A stretch of DNA of 13,278 bases from Bacillota bacterium. GTDB lineage: Bacteria; Bacillota; Clostridia; Christensenellales; Aristaeellaceae. The DNA lies in assembly GCA_023416655.1 (NCBI GenBank), contig JAEZHK010000067.1, forward strand, positions 1 through 13,278, given 5' to 3'. The notes beneath the pieces were generated by a model, which saw nothing but the letters and a program-made list of their open reading frames with translations, was not told where the DNA came from and searched no databases. Shown here in pieces: positions 7,079 to 13,278 of this stretch (its first letter is position 1; each line of letters begins with the position of its first letter). A program made the translations under genes and the position numbers.

Positions 7079-8392
7079 ATGAAGAAGATTCTGGCTCTGG
7101 TACTGACCCTGATGCTCGTACTGGCACTGGCAACACCCGTCATGGCGGAGGAGGAGATCAAGCTCACGTTCTCCAACTTCAACACCGAGGAAGAGGTCAA
7201 GAACAACGCGGAAGCCGCGGGCCGCGCCTGGGCACTCGACCATTTCAACGAGCTCAACGCGGGCAAGGTTCAGATTGAATCCACCGCCATGAGCCACGAC
7301 GACTACGCCATCAAGATCCAGGCGCAGGCCGCCGCGGACGACCTGCCGGACCTGTTCTTCCTGAAGGGCTCCTGGGTGGAGAACTTCGCCGAGAACGACC
7401 TGATGGCGGACCTCACCGAATACTATAACGCGCTGCCGGTCAAGGACGACTACTACGCCGGTGAATTCAAGAGTGCGACGCTGGGCGGCAAGATCTACGG
7501 CACGCCCATCCAGTTCGTGTCCCCGACGTCCCTCATGTACAGCAACAAGAAGCTGTGGGCGGAAGCGGGCTACGAAACCATCCCCACCACCTTTGACGAG
7601 GTCTTCGCGGCCGCCAAGAAGTTCCAGGAAAAGGGCATCCCCACGATCGCCCTGGGCAACAAGGACAACTGGCCCTACGAGAGCTGCTGGATCTCCTGCC
7701 TGGGTGACCGCTTCACCGGCACCGCCTGGTTCAACGGCATCGTGGCCCGCGATGGCAGCGCCAAGTTCACCGACCCGGCGTTCGTGGACATGCTGAAGTT
7801 CACCAAGGCGCTCGGCCAGTCCGGCGTTTTGAACGCGGACTTCAACTCCATCTCCCACGACGAATCCATCTCCATGTACAACCAGGGCAAGTCGGCTTCG
7901 CTGGTCTCCGGCTACTGGGCGGTGGCCAACATCATCGGCAACGCCACCCCCGAAGTCAAGGAGAACACCGTCATCACGCTGCTGCCCCAGCCCGCCGGTG
8001 CTGCCGGTGGCGACCCGAACTCGCTGTCCAACGCTTCCGGCTGGTTCGTCGCCGTCAACAACAAGCTCGAGGGCGCCAAGCGAGAAGCCGCCATCAAGGC
8101 CGCGTTTGAACTCTACGGCGTTGACTACTGCGACCACATGGCCCTGACCTACGGCATGCTCAGCCCCATGAAGGTCAAGGAGATGAAGACCGAGGGCGTC
8201 GATCCCTTGACCATCGCCTACAACGAAATCGCGGGCGCAGCCGCCGCCTCCGGCGTACCGGTGTACGACGTGGAGCTCAACGGCGCGATCATCGACGTGA
8301 TGAACAAGGGCCTGCAGGAAGTGCTGGCGGGCACGCTGGAGCCCGAAGCGCTGGCGGAGATGATTCAGGTCGAACAGGACGCACTGTCCTAG
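7079..8392 (+). CDS. Extracellular sugar-binding protein of a CUT1 ABC transporter
   Basis: The 437-residue protein has a clear secretion signal: Lys-Lys, a leucine-rich core and VMA before EEEIKL, with predicted cleavage after Ala23. The mature part fits family 1 solute-binding proteins (LPDLFFLKGSWVENFAENDL, PIQFVSPTSLMYSNKKLW, and a C-terminal helical region with YGMLSPMKVKEMK). It should capture an oligosaccharide outside the membrane and deliver it to the two permeases encoded downstream. No lipobox cysteine is present, unusual for a single-membrane Firmicute, so anchoring is not by lipid at the signal site. AAGGAGGGTG (7065-7074) is a near-ideal ribosome site, and the gene carries its own perfect promoter. 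A mannose-containing ligand is inferred from the neighbouring beta-mannosidase. Confidence 0.93.
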   Translation: MKKILALVLTLMLVLALATPVMAEEEIKLTFSNFNTEEEVKNNAEAAGRAWALDHFNELNAGKVQIESTAMSHDDYAIKIQAQAAADDLPDLFFLKGSWVENFAENDLMADLTEYYNALPVKDDYYAGEFKSATLGGKIYGTPIQFVSPTSLMYSNKKLWAEAGYETIPTTFDEVFAAAKKFQEKGIPTIALGNKDNWPYESCWISCLGDRFTGTAWFNGIVARDGSAKFTDPAFVDMLKFTKALGQSGVLNADFNSISHDESISMYNQGKSASLVSGYWAVANIIGNATPEVKENTVITLLPQPAGAAGGDPNSLSNASGWFVAVNNKLEGAKREAAIKAAFELYGVDYCDHMALTYGMLSPMKVKEMKTEGVDPLTIAYNEIAGAAAASGVPVYDVELNGAIIDVMNKGLQEVLAGTLEPEALAEMIQVEQDALS

Positions 8393-8394
8393 AG

Positions 8395-8426
8395 GCGTAG
8401 AAAATCCGCAAGCGGCTTTTCTACGC
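8395..8426 (+). other. Long hairpin just after the binding-protein stop
   Basis: GCGTAGAAAA (8395-8404) pairs perfectly with TTTTCTACGC (8417-8426); inside it CCGC pairs with GCGG around AA, with one T/C mismatch between the two stems. It starts 3 bases after the stop codon. With no free T-run, it is better read as a 3'-end stabiliser or partial terminator that keeps binding-protein mRNA above permease mRNA. Confidence 0.7.
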
Positions 8427-8441
8427 ATAAGGAAGAACTGC

Positions 8442-8479
8442 GGGAGCCTAAAATTCTGAGGAATTTTCGGGCGGCTCCC
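8442..8479 (+). other. Two-part hairpin
   Basis: GGGAGCC (8442-8448) pairs with GGCTCCC (8473-8479), and inside it AAAATTC (8450-8456) pairs with GAATTTT (8461-8467) around TGAG. A small asymmetric internal loop separates the two perfect 7-base stems. It is the second of a series of structures in the binding protein-permease spacer. Confidence 0.65.
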
Positions 8480-8481
8480 TG

Positions 8482-8529
8482 ACTGGTGGCAATGTTTCCG
8501 CCACCAGTGTGCGCACTGATGGCGGAAAC
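8482..8529 (+). other. Two mutually exclusive hairpins
   Basis: ACTGGTGGC (8482-8490) can pair perfectly with GCCACCAGT (8500-8508). The overlapping segment GTTTCCGCCA (8494-8503) can instead pair with TGGCGGAAAC (8520-8529), continuing inward as CAGTG/CACTG around TGCG with a single C-A mismatch. The second structure (15 pairs) is much longer, but both cannot form at once. This is the geometry of a folding switch, though it may also be only repeat-derived sequence. Confidence 0.55.
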
Positions 8530-8530
8530 T

Positions 8531-8670
8531 GGGTTCCCGGCGCGCAGGTCGCCGGGAACCGTTGGAAGGCACGACGAGGTACATTGATCTCCTGCCGATC
8601 TTCGGACGGATGGGAGTGACGCGTTTCCGGCGCGCTGGTCGCCGGGAACGGTTGGAAGGGACGACGGGGT
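8531..8670. repeat. Two copies of a 50-base hairpin-bearing repeat, 90-base period
   Basis: Copies at 8531-8580 and 8621-8670 match at 44 of 50 positions. Each begins with a hairpin: GGTTCCCGGCG/CGCCGGGAACC (8532-8560) in copy 1 and the matching 8622-8650 in copy 2. The outer pair is G-C in copy 1 and C-G in copy 2, a compensatory change, and another change makes a G-U pair. Each hairpin is followed by GTTGGAAGG-x-ACGACG. A worn third copy of that tail appears at 8715-8729 (GGAAGGCACGGCGAG), with TCTCC shortly after in both contexts. The element resembles a dispersed intergenic repeat, although dispersion cannot be seen from this window. Confidence 0.7.
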
Positions 8671-8746
8671 TTTCAACAGTCGCATGTTCTTCCTGCCAGC
8701 CATCATCGGGCTCGGGAAGGCACGGCGAGACAATAGTCTCCAACAT

Positions 8747-8784
8747 CCGTCGGGGCGGGCTAACTGGGCAGCCCGCCCCGACGG
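8747..8784 (+). other. Perfect 15-base-pair GC-rich hairpin before the permease
   Basis: CCGTCGGGGCGGGCT (8747-8761) pairs without mismatch with AGCCCGCCCCGACGG (8770-8784) around an 8-base loop. It is followed by GGTACAGCC rather than a T-run, so it is not a standard intrinsic terminator. Lying just upstream of the permease ribosome site, it could slow polymerase, block decay from the 3' side, or set permease expression. Confidence 0.7.
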
Positions 8785-8797
8785 GTACAGCCAGAAA

Positions 8798-8811
8798 GGG
8801 AGGGGCCTCCC
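8798..8811 (+). promoter_or_regulatory. Permease ribosome site inside a small hairpin
   Basis: The only plausible Shine-Dalgarno for the permease, GGGAGG (8798-8803), is followed after two G by its exact complement CCTCCC (8806-8811), one base before the ATG at 8813. A short stem here would partly hide the ribosome site and lower permease translation relative to the binding protein. Confidence 0.5.
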
Positions 8812-8812
8812 C

Positions 8813-9706
8813 ATGAACGAGCGCCTGAAACCGACAAAACGGGTCTTCTTCGCGTACCTGACCGCGCCGATCGCGGTTTACGTGTTCACGGTCATCGTCC
8901 CGGTGTTCTACGCGGTGTACTTCAGCTTCTTCAAATGGAAATCCGGCCCGAAAAAGACGTTTGACGGCCTTGCAAACTACCAGAAACTGGTGGGCGACAA
9001 CGTATTCTGGTCCAGCTTCCAAAACAACATGTTTTTGACGTTCGTCTCCATCATCGGACAGATCGGCTTCGCGTTCCTGTTCGCGATGATGCTGAACTCC
9101 AAATTCGCCCGCGCAAAAAGGCTGCACCGCACGCTGTGCTACTTCCCGGTCACGATCTCGGCGGTCGTGGTCGCCTACATCTGGTCGATGATCTACAATT
9201 ACGACTACGGCCTCTTAAACTACTTCCTCCGGCAGACGGGGCTGGGCGGCTTTGTGAAGCCCTGGCTGTCCGACCCGGATTACGCCCTGAAATTCATCAG
9301 CATCACCATCGTCTGGCAGTACATCGGCTACTACATGGTGATCCTGATTTCCGCTTTCACGTCCATCGACCCGAACATCTTTGAAATGGCGGAAATCGAT
9401 GGCGCGAATGCCTGGCAGAGAGCGTTACACATCGCGCTGCCGCTCTTAAAGCCCACCTTTGTCGTCATGCTCACGCTCTGCATTTCCGGCAACATGAAGA
9501 CATTCGACCACGTGTACGTGATGACGGGCGGTGGCCCCGGCAACGCCACCAGCGTCATGGCGCTCTACGCCTACAGCATTTCGTTTATCCGCAACAACAT
9601 GGGCTACGGCAGCGCGCTGTCGATCGGCCTCCTCGTTTTGAGCCTTGCGGTCATCATGGGCACGCGCTGGGGCATCAACAGGCTTTTTGCCGGAAAGGAA
9701 GCCTGA
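8813..9706 (+). CDS. CUT1 sugar ABC transporter permease 1 (MalF/UgpA type)
   Basis: The 297-residue membrane protein has about six hydrophobic helices, the first near residues 12-40. The permease EAA loop, which contacts the ATPase, is EMAEIDGANAWQRALHIALP at 191-210, and the family-typical VYVMTGGGPGNAT follows at 234-246. An in-frame ATG at 8684 would add 43 residues encoded by the repeat-filled spacer; ATG 8813 gives the usual MNERLKPTKR N-terminus and has GGGAGG nearby, so it is chosen. It forms the channel with permease 2 and receives sugar from the binding protein. No ATPase gene follows, which fits Firmicutes that share one MsmX-like ATPase among several sugar transporters. Confidence 0.93.
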   Translation: MNERLKPTKRVFFAYLTAPIAVYVFTVIVPVFYAVYFSFFKWKSGPKKTFDGLANYQKLVGDNVFWSSFQNNMFLTFVSIIGQIGFAFLFAMMLNSKFARAKRLHRTLCYFPVTISAVVVAYIWSMIYNYDYGLLNYFLRQTGLGGFVKPWLSDPDYALKFISITIVWQYIGYYMVILISAFTSIDPNIFEMAEIDGANAWQRALHIALPLLKPTFVVMLTLCISGNMKTFDHVYVMTGGGPGNATSVMALYAYSISFIRNNMGYGSALSIGLLVLSLAVIMGTRWGINRLFAGKEA

Positions 9707-9709
9707 AAT

Positions 9710-10561
9710 ATGAAAACGCAGCGTTCTTCGGGCACCTTTCGAAACCTGCCCGTGTCCATTGTCATCAATCTGGTGCTTGGCATCTTCTCGTTTTCCTGCA
9801 TCTTCCCGGTCATCTGGCTGATCTACTCGTCGCTCAAGACGAACACGGAGTTCATGGCGAACATCGTGGGCCTGCCCGGACAGCTCTTCTTTGGCAATTA
9901 CCAGGAACTGCTTCTGAGCAGCGACCTGAAATACTACTTTATCAACTCCATCCGCTCGACGTTTTTGTCGCTGGTGTTCATCCTGCTGTTCGGGTTCATT
10001 GTGGGCTACTTTCTGTCGAGGTTCCGCTTCCGCGGGAACCGGCTGATCTTCGCGCTGTTCATGGCGGGGCTTCTGATGCCCATCCACGCGCTGATCGTGC
10101 CGATGTACATCCAATTCAAGCAGTTCGACCTTCAGAACAAGTGGTTCACGCTGATCCTGCCCTATGTGACCTTCGGCATGCCCATCGCGGTCTTTTTGGT
10201 GGAGAGCTACCTCAAGAGCATCCCGCAGGAATTGGAGGCGGCGGCGGCCATCGACGGCGCGAGCTTCACCCGCACGCTCTTTGAGATCATCCTGCCCATC
10301 ACCATGCCCGTGCTGACGACGATCGGCATCATCCAGTTCTTCTCCTGCTGGAACGAATTCATCTTCGCGCTGATTTTAATCAACGACAACCGCCTTTTGA
10401 CCGTGCCGGTGGGCGTCAATACCATGAAGGGGCAGTATACGATCAACTACACCAAGATCATGGCCACGATGGCGCTGGCCATCCTGCCCGCGCTGATCGT
10501 GTATTTCATGTTCTCGAAGCGCATCATCGAGGGCATGGTGGCGGGGGCGGTGAAGGGATAG
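9710..10561 (+). CDS. CUT1 sugar ABC transporter permease 2 (MalG/UgpE type)
   Basis: The 283-residue protein has about six membrane helices. The EAA loop is at about 176-197 (EAAAAIDGASFTRTLFEIIL), followed by the MalG-type IQFFSCWNEFIFALILI at 208-224. The start lies 3 bases after the permease 1 stop, with GGAAAGGAAG upstream as ribosome site, so the two are translated together as partners of one channel. It is the last gene of the transporter unit, with an intrinsic terminator directly after it. The substrate is inferred only from the locus. Confidence 0.94.
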   Translation: MKTQRSSGTFRNLPVSIVINLVLGIFSFSCIFPVIWLIYSSLKTNTEFMANIVGLPGQLFFGNYQELLLSSDLKYYFINSIRSTFLSLVFILLFGFIVGYFLSRFRFRGNRLIFALFMAGLLMPIHALIVPMYIQFKQFDLQNKWFTLILPYVTFGMPIAVFLVESYLKSIPQELEAAAAIDGASFTRTLFEIILPITMPVLTTIGIIQFFSCWNEFIFALILINDNRLLTVPVGVNTMKGQYTINYTKIMATMALAILPALIVYFMFSKRIIEGMVAGAVKG

Positions 10562-10579
10562 CGAGATCGGCAAAAACGC

Positions 10580-10618
10580 GGCGCTGAAGACCCGTACCGT
10601 GGTTTTCAGCGCCTTTTT
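10580..10618 (+). terminator. Intrinsic terminator of the transporter operon
   Basis: A 13-pair stem (GGCGCTGAAGACC at 10580-10592 with GGTTTTCAGCGCC at 10601-10613, one G-U) and an 8-base loop is followed by TTTTT (10614-10618). AAAAA upstream of the stem suggests it could also work on the opposite strand. It begins 18 bases after the permease 2 stop. Confidence 0.9.
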
Positions 10619-10672
10619 GCGCTGTAAAAAACTTGCATTTTCGCCAATTTAACTCGGCGACGCGCAGGTTCG

Positions 10673-10681
10673 TGATATAAT
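10673..10681 (+). promoter_or_regulatory. Extended -10 promoter for the HAD-Tmk gene
   Basis: TGATATAAT contains a perfect TATAAT (10676-10681) with the upstream TGn extension. No good -35 hexamer lies 17 bases upstream, which is acceptable for extended -10 promoters. The start would be near 10688, about 73 bases before the gene, in an AT-richer stretch after the terminator. Confidence 0.6.
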
Positions 10682-10760
10682 GAATTGATCGAAACATGAC
10701 AAAACCGCGTCCATACAGTTTCTGGCGGCGCGGGACATGCAAACATAAGGAGCGCCCGAA

Positions 10761-12020
10761 ATGCAATTGCCCTACGACGTGGTGCTGTTCGACCTGGACG
10801 GCACGCTGACCCAATCCCACCCCGGCATCGTCGCCTCGGCCCGGCACTCGCTGGACGCGATGGGCGTCGACTGCGAGGGGCGGGACCTGACGCTGTTTGT
10901 CGGACCGCCGCTGTACGAATCCTTCCGGTTTCTGGGCCTGGACGACGACGGCGCGCGGGAGGCCATCCGCATCTTCCGCGCGAAGTACGAGACGGAGGGC
11001 TGGGCGGACGCCCTCGTCTTCCCCGGCGTTCCGGCGATGCTCAAAAGCCTGAAGGCCCACGGCGCGTTTCTGGGCGTGGTGACGGCCAAGCCCACGGTGC
11101 AGGCTGAACGTGTTTTGAAGGGCTTCGACCTGTGGAAATATTTTGACCGCGTCACCTCCACCCATGAAAAGGACGACCACTGCGACAAGGCGGAGCTGAT
11201 CCGCCGCGCGCTGCCGGAGAAGTACAGCCGGGCCTGCATGGTCGGTGACCGCATGTTTGACATGGCGGGCGCGGTGGGCGCGGGGGTGGACGGCATCGGC
11301 GCGCTGTACGGCTACGGCACCCGCGAAGAGCTTTTGGAAAGCGGCGCGGCGGCGGTGGCGGATAGCATCGAGGCGCTGACAGACCTGCTCTTGGGCGGCC
11401 TGCCGCGTCAAAAAGGGCTGTTCCTCTCGCTGGAAGGCCCGGACGGCTGCGGCAAGTCCACGCAGGCGCGCCTGCTCGCCGACTGGCTGAAGCGGCTGGG
11501 GCACCGGCTGGTGGAGACGCGGGAACCGGGCGGCTGCCCGATCTCCGAGCGCATCCGCGCGCTGGTGCTGGACGCCAATGAGAAGGGCATGTGCGACGTG
11601 ACGGAGGCGCTCCTCTTCGCGGCGTCCCGGGCACAGCACGTTCGCGATGTCATTCGGCCCGCGATCGAGCGGGGCGACACCGTGCTGTGCGACCGGTTCG
11701 TGGATTCTTCCATCGTCTTTCAGGGGGAGGCCAGGGGCCTCGGGCGGGAGCTTGTGACCGCCATCAACGCACCCGCCGTCGACGGCGTGATGCCGGACGC
11801 AACACTGCTGCTTTTGATGGACCCCATCGAGGCCATCCACCGCCGCCGCGCGGAGCGCGCGCCCGACCGCATCGAGGGCGACGACGCGCTGGCAAAGCGC
11901 GTGTATGAAGCGTACCGGGCGCTGGCCCAAAGGGAGCCGGGGCGCGTCCGCGCCGTCGACGCCAGCGGCAGCGTGGAACAGATTTCGGCGCAAATTCGTC
12001 AGATCGTAGCAGAAATCTAA
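10761..12020 (+). CDS. tmk: HAD phosphatase-thymidylate kinase fusion protein
   Basis: One uninterrupted 419-residue frame holds two complete enzymes. Residues 1-213 are a HAD-IA phosphatase of the Gph/5'-nucleotidase kind: DLDGTLT with Asp11 and Asp13, FVGPPLYESF at 46-55, VVTAKP with Thr108, Lys143, and MVGDRMFDM with Asp163. Residues about 218-419 are a dTMP kinase: P-loop GPDGCGKST (226-234), REPGG (254-258), CDRFVDSS (310-317), FQGEARGLG (320-328) and an arginine-rich lid (about 361-370). The kinase makes dTDP from dTMP for DNA synthesis. The phosphatase probably acts on a small phosphate ester or nucleotide. All catalytic residues look intact in both halves, so it is a real fusion, not a decayed remnant. 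AAGGAG precedes the start by about 9 bases. The joint role is inference. Confidence 0.93.
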   Translation: MQLPYDVVLFDLDGTLTQSHPGIVASARHSLDAMGVDCEGRDLTLFVGPPLYESFRFLGLDDDGAREAIRIFRAKYETEGWADALVFPGVPAMLKSLKAHGAFLGVVTAKPTVQAERVLKGFDLWKYFDRVTSTHEKDDHCDKAELIRRALPEKYSRACMVGDRMFDMAGAVGAGVDGIGALYGYGTREELLESGAAAVADSIEALTDLLLGGLPRQKGLFLSLEGPDGCGKSTQARLLADWLKRLGHRLVETREPGGCPISERIRALVLDANEKGMCDVTEALLFAASRAQHVRDVIRPAIERGDTVLCDRFVDSSIVFQGEARGLGRELVTAINAPAVDGVMPDATLLLLMDPIEAIHRRRAERAPDRIEGDDALAKRVYEAYRALAQREPGRVRAVDASGSVEQISAQIRQIVAEI

Positions 12021-12025
12021 ATCAC

Positions 12026-12037
12026 CCCAGTACTGGG
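12026..12037. repeat. 12-base perfect palindrome before the last gene
   Basis: CCCAGTACTGGG sits between the HAD-Tmk stop and the ribosome site (GGAGGG, 12042-12047) of the next gene. It could be a small regulatory site or hairpin; a palindrome of this size can also occur by chance. Confidence 0.3.
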
Positions 12038-12054
12038 TTACGGAGGGTTGTCCA

Positions 12055-13278
12055 ATGGAAACGGGCCCGCGCGAAAAATGCATGTACTGCTTCGAACCGC
12101 TGGATAAAAAAGGCGAATGCCCCGCCTGCGGCCGCGATCCGCTCGCGCCGGTTTCGCACAGCCATCTGGCGCCGGGTACGGTGCTGCGCACGAGATTCCT
12201 CGTCGGGCGCGCGCTGGGCCAGGACGCGGGCGGCATCGTCTACGTCGCCTACGACCTCAAGACCGGCGCGAAGCTGCGCGTCCGGGAGTACTTCCCGCGC
12301 GACGCCGCGGAGCGCCAGCCGGACGGCTCGGTCAGTGTGCGTCCCGGCGCGGAGGCGGCGTTCCAGAGCGGCCTCAGTGAGATGAGCGGCAGCGTTCAGG
12401 CCGGCGACAGCATGCGCAAGCGCGTGTTCTTTGAAGACAACGGCACCGGCTACCTGGTGCAGCGCAAGGCCGGCGCGTCCGATGCCCCGGCGGAAGCGGC
12501 GAATCAGGAAGTCCCCGCCAAGAAGGTGACCAAGCAGGCGCTCATCATGGGCGGCGTCGTGGTGGCGGTGGTCGTGGTGGTGCTCATCAGCGTCATCAAC
12601 CTCACCCGGAACGCGCTCGATCCCACCCGTTCGCCTGAGACGACAGAGGACGCCTGGGCCGCGCCGACGGCCACGCCCGATGTCACCGCCACGCCCGACC
12701 CGGGCGAGCTGCCCATCGACACCACCGCCCCCGGCTGGCAGGACGAAGAGGGCGGCCAGGACCTGAGCGGCGGCAACACCGACGATCAGGATTATACGGA
12801 CGGCAGCGGCGACGGCGGCGTAGATACCTCGAAGCCGACCCCCAAGCCCACGCCGGTCAACAACTACCGCAAGGCCTCGCCGGAGCAGATCGAGGACCTG
12901 CAGTGGCGGCTGATCGACCTGCGCTGGCTCAACGACGCCTGGCCCAACGGCAAGTACGACAAGGCCACGGAGAAGGCCGTCAAGGACTTCCAGCAGTATG
13001 TCAACGATAACTACAATGCCAGGCTGAAGGTGGACGGCACCGCCGGGCCCGGCACCATCAAGTGGCTGAATGACGAGGACGCGCCCATCAAGCCCGACAC
13101 CACGCCCATTCCGACGGTCAGCCCCAGCCCGAGCCCGACGCCGGAGGCGACCGCCTGGCCGAACCCGACAGCCGTGCCGACGCCGGAGCCGACCGCGTGG
13201 CCGAATCCGACGCCCACCGCGGCGCCGACCGAGCAGCCGACCGCGGCCCCGCAGGAGCCCACCGCCGCTCCGACCGAG
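12055..13278 (+). CDS. Zinc-ribbon, kinase N-lobe remnant membrane protein with PG-binding-like domain, 3' end missing
   Basis: Starting at ATG 12055 with GGAGGG 7 bases upstream, the frame stays open to the window edge (408 residues). Residues 9-25 form a CxxC-x9-CxxC zinc ribbon. Residues 39-87 match the N-lobe start of clostridial Ser/Thr kinases, but the glycine loop reads GQDAGG and the VAIKEYFP motif reads LRVREYFP, so the ATP-binding lysine is Arg77. VFFEDNGTGYLV (124-135) matches the kinase strand before the hinge. The HRD and DFG parts are absent. A membrane helix follows (about 162-183), then an acidic Ser/Thr-rich linker. A peptidoglycan-binding-1-like domain is at about 276-337 (LQWRLIDLRWL, AVKDFQQYVND, VDGTAGPGTIKWL), then Pro/Thr-rich repeats. 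It is probably a catalytically dead membrane sensor or scaffold, with the zinc ribbon inside the cell. Confidence 0.82.
   Translation, partial: METGPREKCMYCFEPLDKKGECPACGRDPLAPVSHSHLAPGTVLRTRFLVGRALGQDAGGIVYVAYDLKTGAKLRVREYFPRDAAERQPDGSVSVRPGAEAAFQSGLSEMSGSVQAGDSMRKRVFFEDNGTGYLVQRKAGASDAPAEAANQEVPAKKVTKQALIMGGVVVAVVVVVLISVINLTRNALDPTRSPETTEDAWAAPTATPDVTATPDPGELPIDTTAPGWQDEEGGQDLSGGNTDDQDYTDGSGDGGVDTSKPTPKPTPVNNYRKASPEQIEDLQWRLIDLRWLNDAWPNGKYDKATEKAVKDFQQYVNDNYNARLKVDGTAGPGTIKWLNDEDAPIKPDTTPIPTVSPSPSPTPEATAWPNPTAVPTPEPTAWPNPTPTAAPTEQPTAAPQEPTAAPTE
13135..13218 (+). repeat. 42-base tandem repeat coding a Pro/Thr spacer
   Basis: Two adjacent 14-residue units, PTPEATAWPNPTAV and PTPEPTAWPNPTPT, agree at 11 positions, and looser PTAAP units continue to the window end. 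Such Pro/Thr stretches are typical of extended cell-wall-spanning linkers. More copies may follow beyond the window. Confidence 0.7.

Noticed and set aside
8531..8670. CRISPR array
   Set aside because: There are only two clear copies of a 50-base hairpin element with a 40-base interval, the copies are imperfect, and no cas gene is present.
8747..8784. Intrinsic terminator
   Set aside because: The stem is perfect but is followed by GGTACAGCC, with no T-run; a full stop here would silence the permeases.
8684..8812. N-terminal extension of permease 1
   Set aside because: It would translate the hairpin region; the permease-like sequence begins at ATG 8813 next to the ribosome site.
8389..8814. 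141-codon minus-strand frame across the spacer
   Set aside because: Its product contains two copies of TVPGDxRAGN that simply translate the nucleotide repeat; no ribosome site or domain supports a gene.
7040..9127. 695-codon open frame on the minus strand
   Set aside because: It lies antisense to the binding protein and permease, with low-complexity Val/Gly/Arg/His-rich product and no domain; it follows from GC-rich codon use on the other strand.
10524..12236. 570-codon open frame on the minus strand
   Set aside because: It is antisense to the HAD-Tmk fusion, whose catalytic motifs are intact, and the product resembles no protein family.

Overview
The window looks like a chromosomal segment from a GC-rich anaerobic Firmicute, probably a gut-type member of the Clostridia. 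The evidence is: a CUT1 sugar ABC transporter with no dedicated ATPase, ROK proteins, UroD-like proteins embedded in a sugar locus, consensus sigma-A promoters with strong AGGAGG ribosome sites, and a zinc-ribbon protein related to clostridial Ser/Thr kinases. I cannot name a genus. All real genes are on the + strand. The long minus-strand open frames are by-products of GC-rich coding.

Layout. 1-840: 3' part of a ROK-family sugar kinase that begins before the window. 841-1166: intergenic region with GC-rich hairpins and then a good sigma-A promoter (1068-1096). 1167-6871: a tight operon of ROK repressor, UroD-like protein 1 (GTG start overlapping the previous stop), intracellular GH2 beta-mannosidase and UroD-like protein 2. 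7000-10618: a second unit, driven by a perfect-consensus promoter with a 7-3-7 palindrome at the start of the transcript. It encodes a secreted sugar-binding protein, then a 420-base untranslated spacer packed with hairpins and a repeated element, then two permeases, and it ends at a strong intrinsic terminator. 10673-13278: a third unit with an extended -10 promoter, an in-frame fusion of a HAD phosphatase to thymidylate kinase, and an unfinished membrane protein.

Working model. The binding protein and permeases import a mannose-containing oligosaccharide, using an ATPase encoded elsewhere. The cytoplasmic beta-mannosidase cuts it, the ROK kinase may phosphorylate a released sugar, and the ROK repressor senses the sugar. 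The role of the two divergent UroD-like proteins is unknown. They are not HemE, and their HxC motifs raise the possibility of metal-dependent methyl-group chemistry, although no corrinoid protein is present here.

The points most worth a second look are: (1) the last gene, a zinc ribbon plus a remnant of only the kinase N-lobe, followed by a membrane helix and a peptidoglycan-binding-like domain; (2) the HAD-thymidylate kinase fusion; (3) the paired UroD-like proteins around a beta-mannosidase; (4) the structured spacer between binding protein and permease, where two repeat copies show a compensatory base-pair swap.
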